Assembly (NCBI GenBank): GCA_903842065.1
Contig: CAIMKZ010000033.1
Coordinates: 1 to 64,000, forward strand
Source: an uncultured Acidobacteriaceae bacterium
GTDB lineage: Bacteria; Acidobacteriota; Terriglobia; Terriglobales; Acidobacteriaceae
DNA length: 64,000 bases
Direction of reading: 5' to 3'
Made by a program: the position numbers and the translations under genes
The notes under the pieces: model-generated
Database searches by the model: none
Told to the model about the DNA's origin: nothing
Seen by the model: only the letters and a program-made list of their open reading frames with translations
In this document: positions 7,823-16,237 of the stretch, piece after piece
Layout: each line of letters begins with the position of its first letter
Position numbering within the stretch: the stretch's first letter is position 1

Positions 7823-7851
7823 AGAAAGCGGAGCTAGCGGGGTTAGCGGCG

Positions 7852-8610
7852 TTAGTTTTCGGCTGAGCAAAGAAGCGCGGCGACGAGGCCTGGTATATCA
7901 CTCGGGTTAGCTTCGGCTGCGGGTTCCCAGCCGGATTCTCGGAGTGTGGCGCTGGTGATGGGGCCGATGGAGATGGCCTTTACTCCTGAAAATGGAAACG
8001 CGAGGCCAGCGGCGCGGGCGGCTTCAGCGAGATGCGTCACGCTTGAGGAACTGGTGAAGGTGGCGGCATCGATTCCCTGCTCCAGCGCTGCGCGAAGCAG
8101 TTTGGCGGAGCCCTCGGGCATTACGTTGCGGTAGGCATCTACGACATCGACCGTAGCTCCGGCAGCGCGCAGGGCGTCGGGGATTACGTCGCGTGCGAGT
8201 TCGGCCTTCGCGTAAAGAATCCTCTTCCCGTTCACATGCCCTGCGAGAGATTCAACCAGCGACTCAGCAACAAACTTCTCGGGCACAACCGATACATCAA
8301 GTCCGGCCTTTCGTGCTGCGGTTGCTGTGGCTTCGCCTACGCAGGCCACCTTGAGTTGGGGCGACGCGTTGAGCGAAAGGCCTGACTTAGTTGCGAGTTC
8401 CGCAATGGCCTTCACAGTGTTGGCGCTAGTCAAGATCAGCCAGTCATAGCTGTCGATAAATCGCAGCGCTACATCGAGAGGAGCAGGATCGGCAGGCGGC
8501 CGCATCTCTAGCAGCGGCACTTCAACCGGCTCGAAACCGGCGGCGCGCAGTGCTTCGCTCAGCTTGCCGGCCTGGTGCGCGGCGCGCGTTACCAGGACTC
8601 GGCGTGGCAT
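7852..8610 (-). CDS. hemD: Uroporphyrinogen-III synthase
   Basis: Cyclises hydroxymethylbilane to uroporphyrinogen III. The 252-aa protein has the weakly conserved two-domain HemD pattern: RVLVTRAAHQAGKLSEAL at the N-terminus, DWLILTSANTVKA mid-domain, GEATATAARKAG, then AATFTSSSSVTHL and AISIGPITSATLRE. It is the last gene of the hemX-hemA-hemC-hemD operon, starting 1 nt after the hemC stop. Identification rests on these motifs plus context. Confidence 0.92.
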   Translation of the reverse strand: MPRRVLVTRAAHQAGKLSEALRAAGFEPVEVPLLEMRPPADPAPLDVALRFIDSYDWLILTSANTVKAIAELATKSGLSLNASPQLKVACVGEATATAARKAGLDVSVVPEKFVAESLVESLAGHVNGKRILYAKAELARDVIPDALRAAGATVDVVDAYRNVMPEGSAKLLRAALEQGIDAATFTSSSSVTHLAEAARAAGLAFPFSGVKAISIGPITSATLRESGWEPAAEANPSDIPGLVAALLCSAEN

Positions 8611-8611
8611 A

Positions 8612-9538
8612 TCAGCAGGCTCCGGCGGCGAGAATCGCAGCGGCTCCGGCGTCGGTGAGTTTCTGCGCTACAAGCCTGCCCAGCGAGGCAGCGTCGGTTG
8701 TTTCGCGCGGCGCCAGGTGATGCACGCGGACGACCTGACCAGTCGCGGGCGAAGCGACAACGCCAAAGATCTCAACCTGCCCTGCGCCAGCGACTGCAGG
8801 GCAGCAATGGATGCCGATGGGAACCTGACAGCCTCCACCAAGTGCGGCGAGTGCGGCGCGTTCAGCCGTGACAGCAAAGCTGGTGTCGGCGTGATCGAGA
8901 AACGAGATTGCGTCGAGCGTCGCCTTGTCGCCTTTGCGAATCTCAATGCCGAGCGAGCCCTGACCGGCGGCCGGGCAGAAGTCTTTCGGGTCAAGCCGCT
9001 CGCGAATCCAATCTGTGCGGCCGAGGCGGTCGAGACCTGCGGCGGCGAGCAAAATCGCATCCACCTGGCCCTCGGCGAGCTTGCGCAGGCGTGTATCGAC
9101 GTTGCCGCGAAACTCCTGGGCTTCGATGTCGGGGCGCAGAGCTTTCAACTGCGCGCGGCGGCGCTGGCTGCTGGTGCCGACGCGCGCGCCCACGGGCAGA
9201 TCGGCGAGGCGGAAGTACTTCTCAGAGACGAGAACGTCGCGGGGATCGACGCGGACCGGCGTTGCGGCCAACTCGAATGGCTCGGGCAGCTCCGTGGGCA
9301 GGTCTTTAAGCGAGTGTACAGCGAGATCGACGCGGCCTTCGGCGAGGGCTTCCTCGATCTCCTTGGTGAACATTCCCTTGGAGCCGACCTGCGCGAAGGT
9401 CACTTCCTGCAAGCGGTCGCCGGTAGTCTTGATGATCTCGATCTCGACCGTGTTGCCGGCGGCGGTGAGCAGTGCAGAGATGTGGTTAGCCTGCCAGAGC
9501 GCCAGTTGCGAGCCGCGGCTTCCGATGCGAAGTTTCAT
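8612..9538 (-). CDS. hemC: Hydroxymethylbilane synthase (porphobilinogen deaminase)
   Basis: Polymerises four porphobilinogens to hydroxymethylbilane. The 308-aa protein opens with LRIGSRGSQLALWQA and carries HSLKDLPT with the catalytic Asp79. It also has GTSSQRRRAQL, and LGGGCQVPIG with Cys237, which holds the dipyrromethane cofactor. Its ATG overlaps the hemA stop (ATGA), so translation is coupled. It is in a cytoplasmic tetrapyrrole operon. Confidence 0.96.
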   Translation of the reverse strand: MKLRIGSRGSQLALWQANHISALLTAAGNTVEIEIIKTTGDRLQEVTFAQVGSKGMFTKEIEEALAEGRVDLAVHSLKDLPTELPEPFELAATPVRVDPRDVLVSEKYFRLADLPVGARVGTSSQRRRAQLKALRPDIEAQEFRGNVDTRLRKLAEGQVDAILLAAAGLDRLGRTDWIRERLDPKDFCPAAGQGSLGIEIRKGDKATLDAISFLDHADTSFAVTAERAALAALGGGCQVPIGIHCCPAVAGAGQVEIFGVVASPATGQVVRVHHLAPRETTDAASLGRLVAQKLTDAGAAAILAAGAC

Positions 9539-10884
9539 TGCTGAGCCTCCCGGCTGCTTGTGTCTTCCTGATGGGCTTCGCCGCTCTTCTCGTTGCTGCT
9601 GAGGCTCTCGCTCACGTCTTCAAGGGCCGTGCCGGCTGGTACCGACCACTCATTGCAGACGGCTTCGAGGCGGACGGCGTCGCCCTCGCGGGCGGCCTGC
9701 TTGAGGGCCTGCATGGGCGGATGCAGGAACTTGTTTACGAGGCCGCGGGTCAATGCTTCGACAACGGCCTTCTGCTCAGCGGTTAGTGTGCCGAGTTTGG
9801 CGCTCATGCGGGCCAGTTCGCTCTGGCGAATCTCTTCGGCGCGCTTTTGCAAAGCCACAATAGCGGGCGCCACGTTGACGGTGCGCTGCTTCTGATGGAA
9901 GCGCTCGACCTCGGCGGCGATGAGCGACTCGGCATCGACGGCCTGGCGGCTGCGCTGCTGCATGTGCGAGGCTGCCACCTGCTGCAAATCGTCGATGTCG
10001 TAGACGAAGATGCCGTCCAGATCGTTCAACTTTGGATCGACGTCGCGGGGCACGGCGATGTCGATAAAGAACATGGGCCGGTTGCGGCGTTTGTGCAGGA
10101 AGGCGTGACCGTGCTCAGGGCGGAAGATGGCTTCCGGAGCGCCAGTGGAGCTGATAACGATGTCTGCTTCAGGGGCAGCTTCGTAGAGCTTGTCGAAGTC
10201 GATAACTGTGCCGTCGAACTCTTCGGCGATGCGTTCGGCGCGCTCTCGGGTGCGGTTGCTGACGAGGATTTTGCCGGCCCCCTGCTGCAAAAGGTGACGC
10301 GCGGCGAGTACGGTCATCTTGCCTGCGCCGACCAGAAAGACGGTGCGGCCCTCGAGTGAGCCGAAGATCTTGCGCGCCATCTCGACAGCTACAGACGCGA
10401 TGGAGACGCTGTTTGCGCCGATGCCGGTCTCCGAGCGGGCCTTCTTAGCCGCTGCAAATGTGCATTGGAGCAGATACCCGAGCTGTCCGGCCACGGTTCC
10501 GGCATCGCGAGCGGCGGCGAATGCTTCCTTGACTTGCCCCAGTATCTGGGGCTCGCCGACGACCATCGAATCCAGCGATGCGGCCATGCGGAAGAGGTGG
10601 CTGACGGCTTCCTTGTCGCGGTACTCGAAGAGATGCTCGGCAAGCTCGGTCTGGTCGAGGCCGGAGCAGTCAGCCAGAAAGTTGCCGAGCGAGACATCGG
10701 GGCCTTCCAGGGCTGCGAGAATCTCCACGCGGTTGCAGGTGGAGACGATCATGCACTCGGTGACGCCGGGCCGCGCGGCAAGCGCACGCAGAATCTCCGG
10801 CATATCGTCGCGCCGGATCGCGACCTTCTCGCGCACTGCGATGGGGGCCGTTTTATGATTCACACCGATGAGCGCCAGAGTCAT
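9535..10884 (-). CDS. hemA: Glutamyl-tRNA reductase
   Basis: First committed step of C5-pathway tetrapyrrole synthesis: it reduces Glu-tRNA to glutamate-1-semialdehyde with NADPH. The 449-aa protein starts MTLALIGVNHKTAP and has the catalytic Cys50 in VSTCNRVEI. The SMVVGEPQILGQVK block and the NADPH site FLVGAGKMTVLAA follow, with a C-terminal dimerisation helix region. The ATG at 10884 overlaps the stop of the upstream membrane gene (ATGA). An in-frame extension to 11034 lies inside that gene and is rejected. Confidence 0.96.
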   Translation of the reverse strand: MTLALIGVNHKTAPIAVREKVAIRRDDMPEILRALAARPGVTECMIVSTCNRVEILAALEGPDVSLGNFLADCSGLDQTELAEHLFEYRDKEAVSHLFRMAASLDSMVVGEPQILGQVKEAFAAARDAGTVAGQLGYLLQCTFAAAKKARSETGIGANSVSIASVAVEMARKIFGSLEGRTVFLVGAGKMTVLAARHLLQQGAGKILVSNRTRERAERIAEEFDGTVIDFDKLYEAAPEADIVISSTGAPEAIFRPEHGHAFLHKRRNRPMFFIDIAVPRDVDPKLNDLDGIFVYDIDDLQQVAASHMQQRSRQAVDAESLIAAEVERFHQKQRTVNVAPAIVALQKRAEEIRQSELARMSAKLGTLTAEQKAVVEALTRGLVNKFLHPPMQALKQAAREGDAVRLEAVCNEWSVPAGTALEDVSESLSSNEKSGEAHQEDTSSREAQQ

Positions 10885-11729
10885 TGCGGTCCAAACCCGT
10901 GCACGCGGCTGATGAGATTGGCCACCCAGACGGCCATCATGACGACCAGAACCGCTCCGGAGACGTAGGCAGCGCGGCGACCGCGAAGGCCGGCGCTCTG
11001 GCGGACCAGCAGAAGCATCACGTAGACGAGCCACATAACAAAGGAAGCGATGACCTTGGGATCGCGGAAGTAGGCCGCCCCCAGCGCCGTCTCCTGGGCC
11101 AGTACTGAGCCGATGATGAGGCCGACGGTCATGCAGGGAAATCCAAATTGAAGAGTGGCCAGAGCGATCCGCTCAAGCGTATCGAGAGGAGGCAGCCACT
11201 CAAAGAACTTGGCGATCTGTTTGGCGCCCGGCTTCGGCTTGGCCTTGATGCGCCGTTCCTGCACGAGATAGAGGCCGCTGGTGAGAAGGCTGAGGCAGAG
11301 CGCTGCATAGGCCAGCAGCAGCGCGATGATATGCGCGACGAGCCAGCTCATTCGCACACCCTGCGAGGGGAATGTGTATCCGGTTACGCCGAGGGCGGGA
11401 ATAAAAGAGAGCAGGAAAGTTGCAGGCAGAGTGAAGAGGCCGAGCGAGATTGCGCCGTAGAGCCACCAGAGCAGGAAGTAGAGTCCGATGACGACGAAGC
11501 CAAGCAACGACTCCATCTCGCGCTCGCCCACCGGCATCCAACGATGGGCCTGGATGAGCATCTCAGTAAGCGAGACAAAATGGAAAAAGAACGCCATGCC
11601 GCCGAAGTGAACGCAGCTCTTGCGCCAGCGCTCGGCGTTGTGGAGCACGGAGGGGAAGATCGACACCGCAGCGGCAGCGTAGAGGATGACCGCTACTCTT
11701 AACCAGAGGAGATACATCTTGTTTCTCAC
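10881..11729 (-). CDS. HemX/CcsA-like cytochrome c assembly family membrane protein
   Basis: A 282-aa protein with about eight transmembrane helices. It has the CcsA/HemX core SWLVAHIIALLLAYAALC with a conserved His, the WLPPLDTLERIA loop and a Trp-rich WWLYGA segment. HemX proteins lie upstream of hemA in many bacteria and are thought to modulate HemA or to handle heme; CcsA relatives export heme for cytochrome c. It is first in the hem operon and overlaps hemA by 4 nt. A CRP/FNR-type palindrome lies 27-40 bp upstream of its ATG. HemX versus CcsA cannot be resolved here. Confidence 0.85.
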   Translation of the reverse strand: MRNKMYLLWLRVAVILYAAAAVSIFPSVLHNAERWRKSCVHFGGMAFFFHFVSLTEMLIQAHRWMPVGEREMESLLGFVVIGLYFLLWWLYGAISLGLFTLPATFLLSFIPALGVTGYTFPSQGVRMSWLVAHIIALLLAYAALCLSLLTSGLYLVQERRIKAKPKPGAKQIAKFFEWLPPLDTLERIALATLQFGFPCMTVGLIIGSVLAQETALGAAYFRDPKVIASFVMWLVYVMLLLVRQSAGLRGRRAAYVSGAVLVVMMAVWVANLISRVHGFGPQ

Positions 11730-11754
11730 CTTAAAGGGCTTAGGGACGAGGGGC

Positions 11755-11770
11755 TGTGATTTATATCACT
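11755..11770. promoter_or_regulatory. CRP/FNR-family-type palindrome before the heme operon
   Basis: TGTGATTTATATCACT contains GTGA (11756-11759), six A/T bases and TCAC (11766-11769), which differs from the E. coli CRP core TGTGA-N6-TCACA by one base. It lies in the divergent spacer between the hemX-like gene and a serine hydrolase. The binding protein is not known for this organism. Confidence 0.55.
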
Positions 11771-11868
11771 TTACCGCAGGGAAGACCCCGATCCTATGCT
11801 GATCGCGCAACGCCTCAACACGATTGACTCTATAGTAAAACGTATCAACGGGAACGGATCGGTTTAGG

Positions 11869-12987
11869 ATGCGGAGAGTGGCGGTTTTTTCTTCGGCGGG
11901 CGGTTCCATGGCTGAACGGCAGGGCAGATTCGGTAAAGCGTACCAGATCCTCGATGAGGCGATTGCGTCGCGGACCTTCCCGGGGTGCGCCTTCGGCGTG
12001 CTTGCCAGTGGGCGCGTCGAGCTGCAGGACGCGCTGGGCCGGTTTACCTACGAAGAGGCATCTCAAGTAGTCGGGCCGGAGACCGTCTTCGACGTGGCGA
12101 GCCTGACCAAGGTGGCTGCAACAACCGCGGCAGCGATGTTGCTGGTACAACGCGGGCGGCTGGATGTGGATCAGCGACTGGGCGAGGTTCTTCCTGAGTT
12201 TGTAAAGGGGCGCGAGGCAAGCGACCCGGCGCGGCGGGTAACGCTGCGACATCTGCTGGCGCATAGTTCGGGGCTGCCGGGAATCGTGGAGTTCTTTCGG
12301 TCCGAGAAGACGGCCGCTTCCCTGCTCTCAGCATGCGAAAAGCTGAAACTTGAGGCCGAGCCGGGCACACGCGCCGAGTACTCCGACCCGGGCTTTATTT
12401 TGCTGGGCAAAGTCATCGAGGCTGTCACAGGAGAGGCGCTCGACCAGTGGACCAGTAGGGAGATATTTGCGCCGCTGGGGATGGCCGCGACAGGGTTTTG
12501 CCCCTCAGAAGCGTCCCGGACAGCGATTCCACCCACCGAAATGGACCAAGGCTTTCGCGGGCGGCTGATTCAGGGCGAAGTTCAGGATGAAAATGCATCC
12601 GTGTTGGGCGGAGTGGCGGGACACGCCGGGCTGTTCTCTTGCGTAGGAGATGTATTGAAGATTTCTGCTGCGATGATGGAGCCAAGTCCACTTATCCAAC
12701 CCGAGACGGTGCGGACATTTGCACAGAGGCAGGGGCCAGCTGGGAGTTCGCGGGCGCTGGGTTGGGATACGCCGTCGGAGCCGTCTTCTTCAGGACGATA
12801 TTTTTCGCCGCGCTCGATCGGGCATCTGGGGTTCAGCGGATGTTCGCTGTGGATCGATCTGGAGTCGGAGGTAGCGGTGGTGCTGCTGACCAACCGGACT
12901 TGGCCGGATCGTTCGAGCCTGCTGATCCGGCAGGTGAGGCCTGCGTTTCACGACGCGGTGCGTGAGGGGCTGAGCGGGTCGCGCTAG
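11869..12987 (+). CDS. Serine hydrolase of the beta-lactamase class C/esterase family
   Basis: A 372-aa protein of the S12 family. Ser-x-x-Lys is seen in FDVASLTKVAAT, the YxN-equivalent in EYSDPGFILLG, and the HxG-type triad end in IGHLGFSGCSLWID. No signal peptide is evident, arguing for a cytoplasmic esterase or peptidase rather than a beta-lactamase. Two starts are possible, ATG 11869 and ATG 11908, and neither has a strong ribosome site. It converges on pfkA; both stop codons share the four bases CTAG, leaving no spacer. Confidence 0.75.
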   Translation: MRRVAVFSSAGGSMAERQGRFGKAYQILDEAIASRTFPGCAFGVLASGRVELQDALGRFTYEEASQVVGPETVFDVASLTKVAATTAAAMLLVQRGRLDVDQRLGEVLPEFVKGREASDPARRVTLRHLLAHSSGLPGIVEFFRSEKTAASLLSACEKLKLEAEPGTRAEYSDPGFILLGKVIEAVTGEALDQWTSREIFAPLGMAATGFCPSEASRTAIPPTEMDQGFRGRLIQGEVQDENASVLGGVAGHAGLFSCVGDVLKISAAMMEPSPLIQPETVRTFAQRQGPAGSSRALGWDTPSEPSSSGRYFSPRSIGHLGFSGCSLWIDLESEVAVVLLTNRTWPDRSSLLIRQVRPAFHDAVREGLSGSR

Positions 12988-14018
12988 ACCTTGGCTTCAA
13001 GCCCCGAGATGACGTCGAAGAATCGCTGGTCAAGCCGTCGGTTGCTGGCGATGGCTTCCTTGATGGGAATGTCTGTAATATCGGTGCCGTGCAGGACTGC
13101 GATGCGGCCCCACTTCCTTTGATGAACCATATCGATGGCGTGCAGGCCGTAGCGCTGGCCGAGCAGGCGGTCATAGGCCGTGGGAACCCCTCCGCGCTGA
13201 GTGTGGCCCAGATTCACCGTACGTGTCTCAAAGCCTGTCTTCTTCTCGATAAGGTCGGCAAGCGCATCGCCGATCCCGGAGAGGCGCGCGTGACCAAAAG
13301 AGTCCACTTGGCCTGAGCCGAGCACCTGGCCCACCTCCGGCAGTTCGCAGCCCTCTGCTACAACGACGATGCCGTAGTGCTTGCCGTGGTCGTAGTTGTA
13401 CTTGAGCAGCGCGCAGACGTGGTCGATGTCGATGGGCTGTTCGGGCACGAGCGTAACATGCGCGCCGCCGGCAACACCGGCCGCGTAGGCGATCCAGCCG
13501 GCATCGCGGCCCATGACCTCGACGACGATGACGCGGTTGTGGGAGTCGGCAGTGGTGTGGAGTCGGTCTACAGCCTCGGTGGCAATCGAGACGGCCGTGT
13601 CGTAGCCAAAAGTGGCGTCGGTGCCGTTGATGTCGTTGTCGATGGTCTTGGGTACGCCGATGGCGTTGATGCCGTGCTCGGCGAGATAGAGCGTGACAGA
13701 CTGAGTGTCGTCGCCGCCAAGGACAATGAGCGCATCGATCTTGTCTTCCTTGAGAACTTCCTGCACCTTCTCAAGACCACCGGGGATCTTTTTGACGTTG
13801 GTGCGCGAGGAGTGCAGGATGGTGCCGCCCTTGAGCTGGATGCCGTCGGTGTTCTCAAGGGTGAGGGGCATGTAGTAGTTGTCGAGCACGCCGCGCCAGC
13901 CGTTGAGGAAGCCGATGAACTCGTCGCCATAGAAGTTGATGCCCTTTTTGACGACCGCGTAGATGACCGCGTTTAAGCCAGGACAGTCACCACCACCTGT
14001 AAGCAACGCAATGCGCAT
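12984..14018 (-). CDS. pfkA: 6-phosphofructokinase with PPi-type active-site residues
   Basis: Phosphorylates fructose 6-phosphate in glycolysis. The 344-aa protein has TGGGDCPGLNAVI, LIVLGGDDTQS, PKTIDNDING, EVMGRDAGWIA and LGHTQRGG. At the two positions that separate phosphoryl donors (E. coli numbering, which matches exactly) it has Asp104 and Lys124. ATP-dependent PfkA normally has Gly at 104. Asp104 with Lys124 is the pattern of PPi-dependent enzymes, so a PPi or mixed donor is likely. GAGGAG lies upstream of the ATG at an 11-nt distance. Monocistronic, converging on the serine hydrolase gene. Confidence 0.92.
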   Translation of the reverse strand: MRIALLTGGGDCPGLNAVIYAVVKKGINFYGDEFIGFLNGWRGVLDNYYMPLTLENTDGIQLKGGTILHSSRTNVKKIPGGLEKVQEVLKEDKIDALIVLGGDDTQSVTLYLAEHGINAIGVPKTIDNDINGTDATFGYDTAVSIATEAVDRLHTTADSHNRVIVVEVMGRDAGWIAYAAGVAGGAHVTLVPEQPIDIDHVCALLKYNYDHGKHYGIVVVAEGCELPEVGQVLGSGQVDSFGHARLSGIGDALADLIEKKTGFETRTVNLGHTQRGGVPTAYDRLLGQRYGLHAIDMVHQRKWGRIAVLHGTDITDIPIKEAIASNRRLDQRFFDVISGLEAKV

Positions 14019-14203
14019 GTTGAAAAGTCTCCTCGCGCAATTTCAGCGCAATTGTGCGCGAAACGCGATTGGGCGTTCGCAGGGGAGTGTCCGTACCCGG
14101 TTTCAACGCCTTAACCAGTTTACTACTGAGTTGTAAAGAAAGAATATGAAGATTCCGCCCCGCAACGCAGCCCGATTGGTTCTGACAGAGCGAACAGTAC
14201 GGT

Positions 14204-16015
14204 CTATTCCGCGCGGGCGTGGGCTTCGCCGGCGAAAAGTTCGTCAATAACGGCAGCGTAGCGGACATCGATGACCCGCCGCTTGAGCTTCATTGAGGGA
14301 GTGAGTTCACCTGTTTCCTGGGTCCACTCTTCAGCGACGATGCGGAAGCGCTTGAGGGACTCGAAGTTGGCGAGCGTGGCGTTGACCTCGCGGACGATCT
14401 GACCGAAGTGTGCAATTACCTGCTGGTGAGTAACAAGTTCGGCACATGAGTCAAAGTGGATCTGGCGCTGGCGGGCCCAGTCTTCGAGTGCTGCGAAGTT
14501 GGGCGAGATGAGCGCACAGACAAACTTGTGCCGGTCGCCGACGATAGCCGCCTGGGCCACCAGCGACGAGTTCTTGAGCCTGTTTTCAATAGGCTGAGGC
14601 GCGACTAGCTTGCCACCAGAGGTCTTGAGCAACTCCTTCTTGCGGTCCGTGATAAACAGGAAGCCGTCCTCGTCGAGGTGGGCGATGTCTCCGGTGGCAA
14701 AATAGCCTTCGGCATCGAAGCACTGGGCAGTAGCCGCAGGCTGTTGCCAGTATCCGCGGAAGACTGACGGGCCTTTTACGAGCAGTTCGCCGTCTTCTGC
14801 GAATTTGACAGAAAGGTTGGCGAGCGGCCGGCCGACTGAGCCTATGCGGTGAATGGCAGGCGAGTCGATGGCGATGACCGGCGAGGTCTCAGTGAGGCCG
14901 TAGCCCTCGTAGATCGCGACTCCGACGGAGGCGAACCAGCGCAGGGTGTCGATGCCCAGAGGCGCTCCGCCGCTGACAAAGGTATGAACACGGCCGCCAA
15001 ATGCCCTGCGCACTTTCGAGTAGACGAGCAGGTCGGCAAGCCGCCACAAGGGCGACTGTGGACGCTGGCCGTCGTAAACAGACTCGACGAAGTGTGACCC
15101 GATAGAGACAGCCGCGGGAAGAAGCCGGCTCTTGATGGGTGTGTGGCCGGCCTGGCGCTCGACCTCCTGGCGAATCTTCTCAAAGACTCGTGGAACGCCG
15201 ACGATGATCGTGGGCCGGATCTGCCTCATGGCCTGCGCGAGCCAGTCAAACTGGGAGCAGTAGGCGACCTGAGCGCCGCGGTAGAACATGATGTAGTCGA
15301 GAGCGCGGGCGGTAACGTGCGAGAGCGGCAGGAACGAGATGCAGGCGTCATCGGGGCCGATGTTGAAACCGCGGTCTGCGATGCACTGGTTAGAGGCGAT
15401 GTTGCCATGGGTAAGAGCCACGCCCTTGGGCTCGCCCGTGGTGCCGGAGGTATAGATCAGAGTGGCTAGATCGTCCGGTCCAATCGAGTTTGTCAGCGCG
15501 TCAAACTCTGGATCGCGTACAGAGCCGTGCGCGTCGGCGTCGGCGACAAGATCGCGGAAGGCTACAGCGCCCTCGGGTGTCGGCGTTTCCAGCACTACGA
15601 TGCGCTCAAGCGGAGTCTGATTGCGAACCGAATTGAGCTTTTCATACTGCTTGAGCGTGGAGACGACAGCGATGCGGCAGCCGGAGTCGCGCAAGAGCGT
15701 GGCGATCTGTTCGGCTGTGAGCGTCGGATAGATCGGCACATCAACGGCGCCGATGGCCAGAGCGGCAAAGTCGGTGACCGGCCACTCCCAGCGGTTCTCG
15801 CAGATCAGGGCGATACGGTCGCCCTTGCGGATGCCCCAGCCAAGAAAAGCCTGTGCCAGAGCACGCACGCGCTGATAAATCTGATCGGAAGAGAGCGGAA
15901 GCCAATTGCCCGCCTCGTCCTGCCAGAGGATAGCGCGGGGGTTGGCGCAGGATACGACCCGGCTGAAGAGGTCGTTAAGGGTCGAGATCGTGGGCTGTTG
16001 CATCGTATGAGGCAC
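14204..16015 (-). CDS. AMP-forming long-chain acyl-CoA synthetase family protein
   Basis: Activates fatty acids to acyl-CoA through an acyl-AMP intermediate. The 603-aa ANL-superfamily protein has the P-loop LIYTSGTTGEPKGVALTH, the gate-type SFLPLSHVTAR and YEGYGLTETSPV. GYFATGDIAHLDEDGFLFITDRKKELLK carries the hinge region with the conserved Asp and Lys. It resembles the FadD15/FAA-type branch. The start is GTG 16015; an ATG at 16003 would remove four residues. It is divergent from argR, with the ARG boxes in the shared spacer. Confidence 0.9.
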   Translation of the reverse strand: MPHTMQQPTISTLNDLFSRVVSCANPRAILWQDEAGNWLPLSSDQIYQRVRALAQAFLGWGIRKGDRIALICENRWEWPVTDFAALAIGAVDVPIYPTLTAEQIATLLRDSGCRIAVVSTLKQYEKLNSVRNQTPLERIVVLETPTPEGAVAFRDLVADADAHGSVRDPEFDALTNSIGPDDLATLIYTSGTTGEPKGVALTHGNIASNQCIADRGFNIGPDDACISFLPLSHVTARALDYIMFYRGAQVAYCSQFDWLAQAMRQIRPTIIVGVPRVFEKIRQEVERQAGHTPIKSRLLPAAVSIGSHFVESVYDGQRPQSPLWRLADLLVYSKVRRAFGGRVHTFVSGGAPLGIDTLRWFASVGVAIYEGYGLTETSPVIAIDSPAIHRIGSVGRPLANLSVKFAEDGELLVKGPSVFRGYWQQPAATAQCFDAEGYFATGDIAHLDEDGFLFITDRKKELLKTSGGKLVAPQPIENRLKNSSLVAQAAIVGDRHKFVCALISPNFAALEDWARQRQIHFDSCAELVTHQQVIAHFGQIVREVNATLANFESLKRFRIVAEEWTQETGELTPSMKLKRRVIDVRYAAVIDELFAGEAHARAE

Positions 16016-16134
16016 GGTAACCCGTGAATTCTATCGCGGCTGCCCAGCAATCGTGAACAGAATCGTTCCGTGAACTGACATGCTGCAGCGGATGCAAGTT
16101 TTCAACAGCTATCGCGGCGCGGCGGCAGCCTGTG

Positions 16135-16171
16135 ATGTATACTTATACATCGACAATGTATATTTATACGT
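16135..16171. promoter_or_regulatory. Tandem ARG boxes (ArgR operator)
   Basis: Box 1 is ATGTATA-CT-TATACAT (16135-16150, perfect palindrome). Box 2 is ATGTATA-TT-TATACGT (16156-16171, one mismatch). The centres are 21 bp apart, the spacing used by ArgR hexamers on tandem boxes in E. coli and Bacillus. They lie 67 bp upstream of the argR start, which implies autorepression of the whole arg operon and possibly an effect on the divergent acyl-CoA synthetase gene. Confidence 0.85.
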
Positions 16172-16237
16172 ATGCGGTTCCACATAGGGCCGCGCTACGT
16201 ATTTTTCGATCTTGAACACCCTGAAAGAAGCAGCGCC

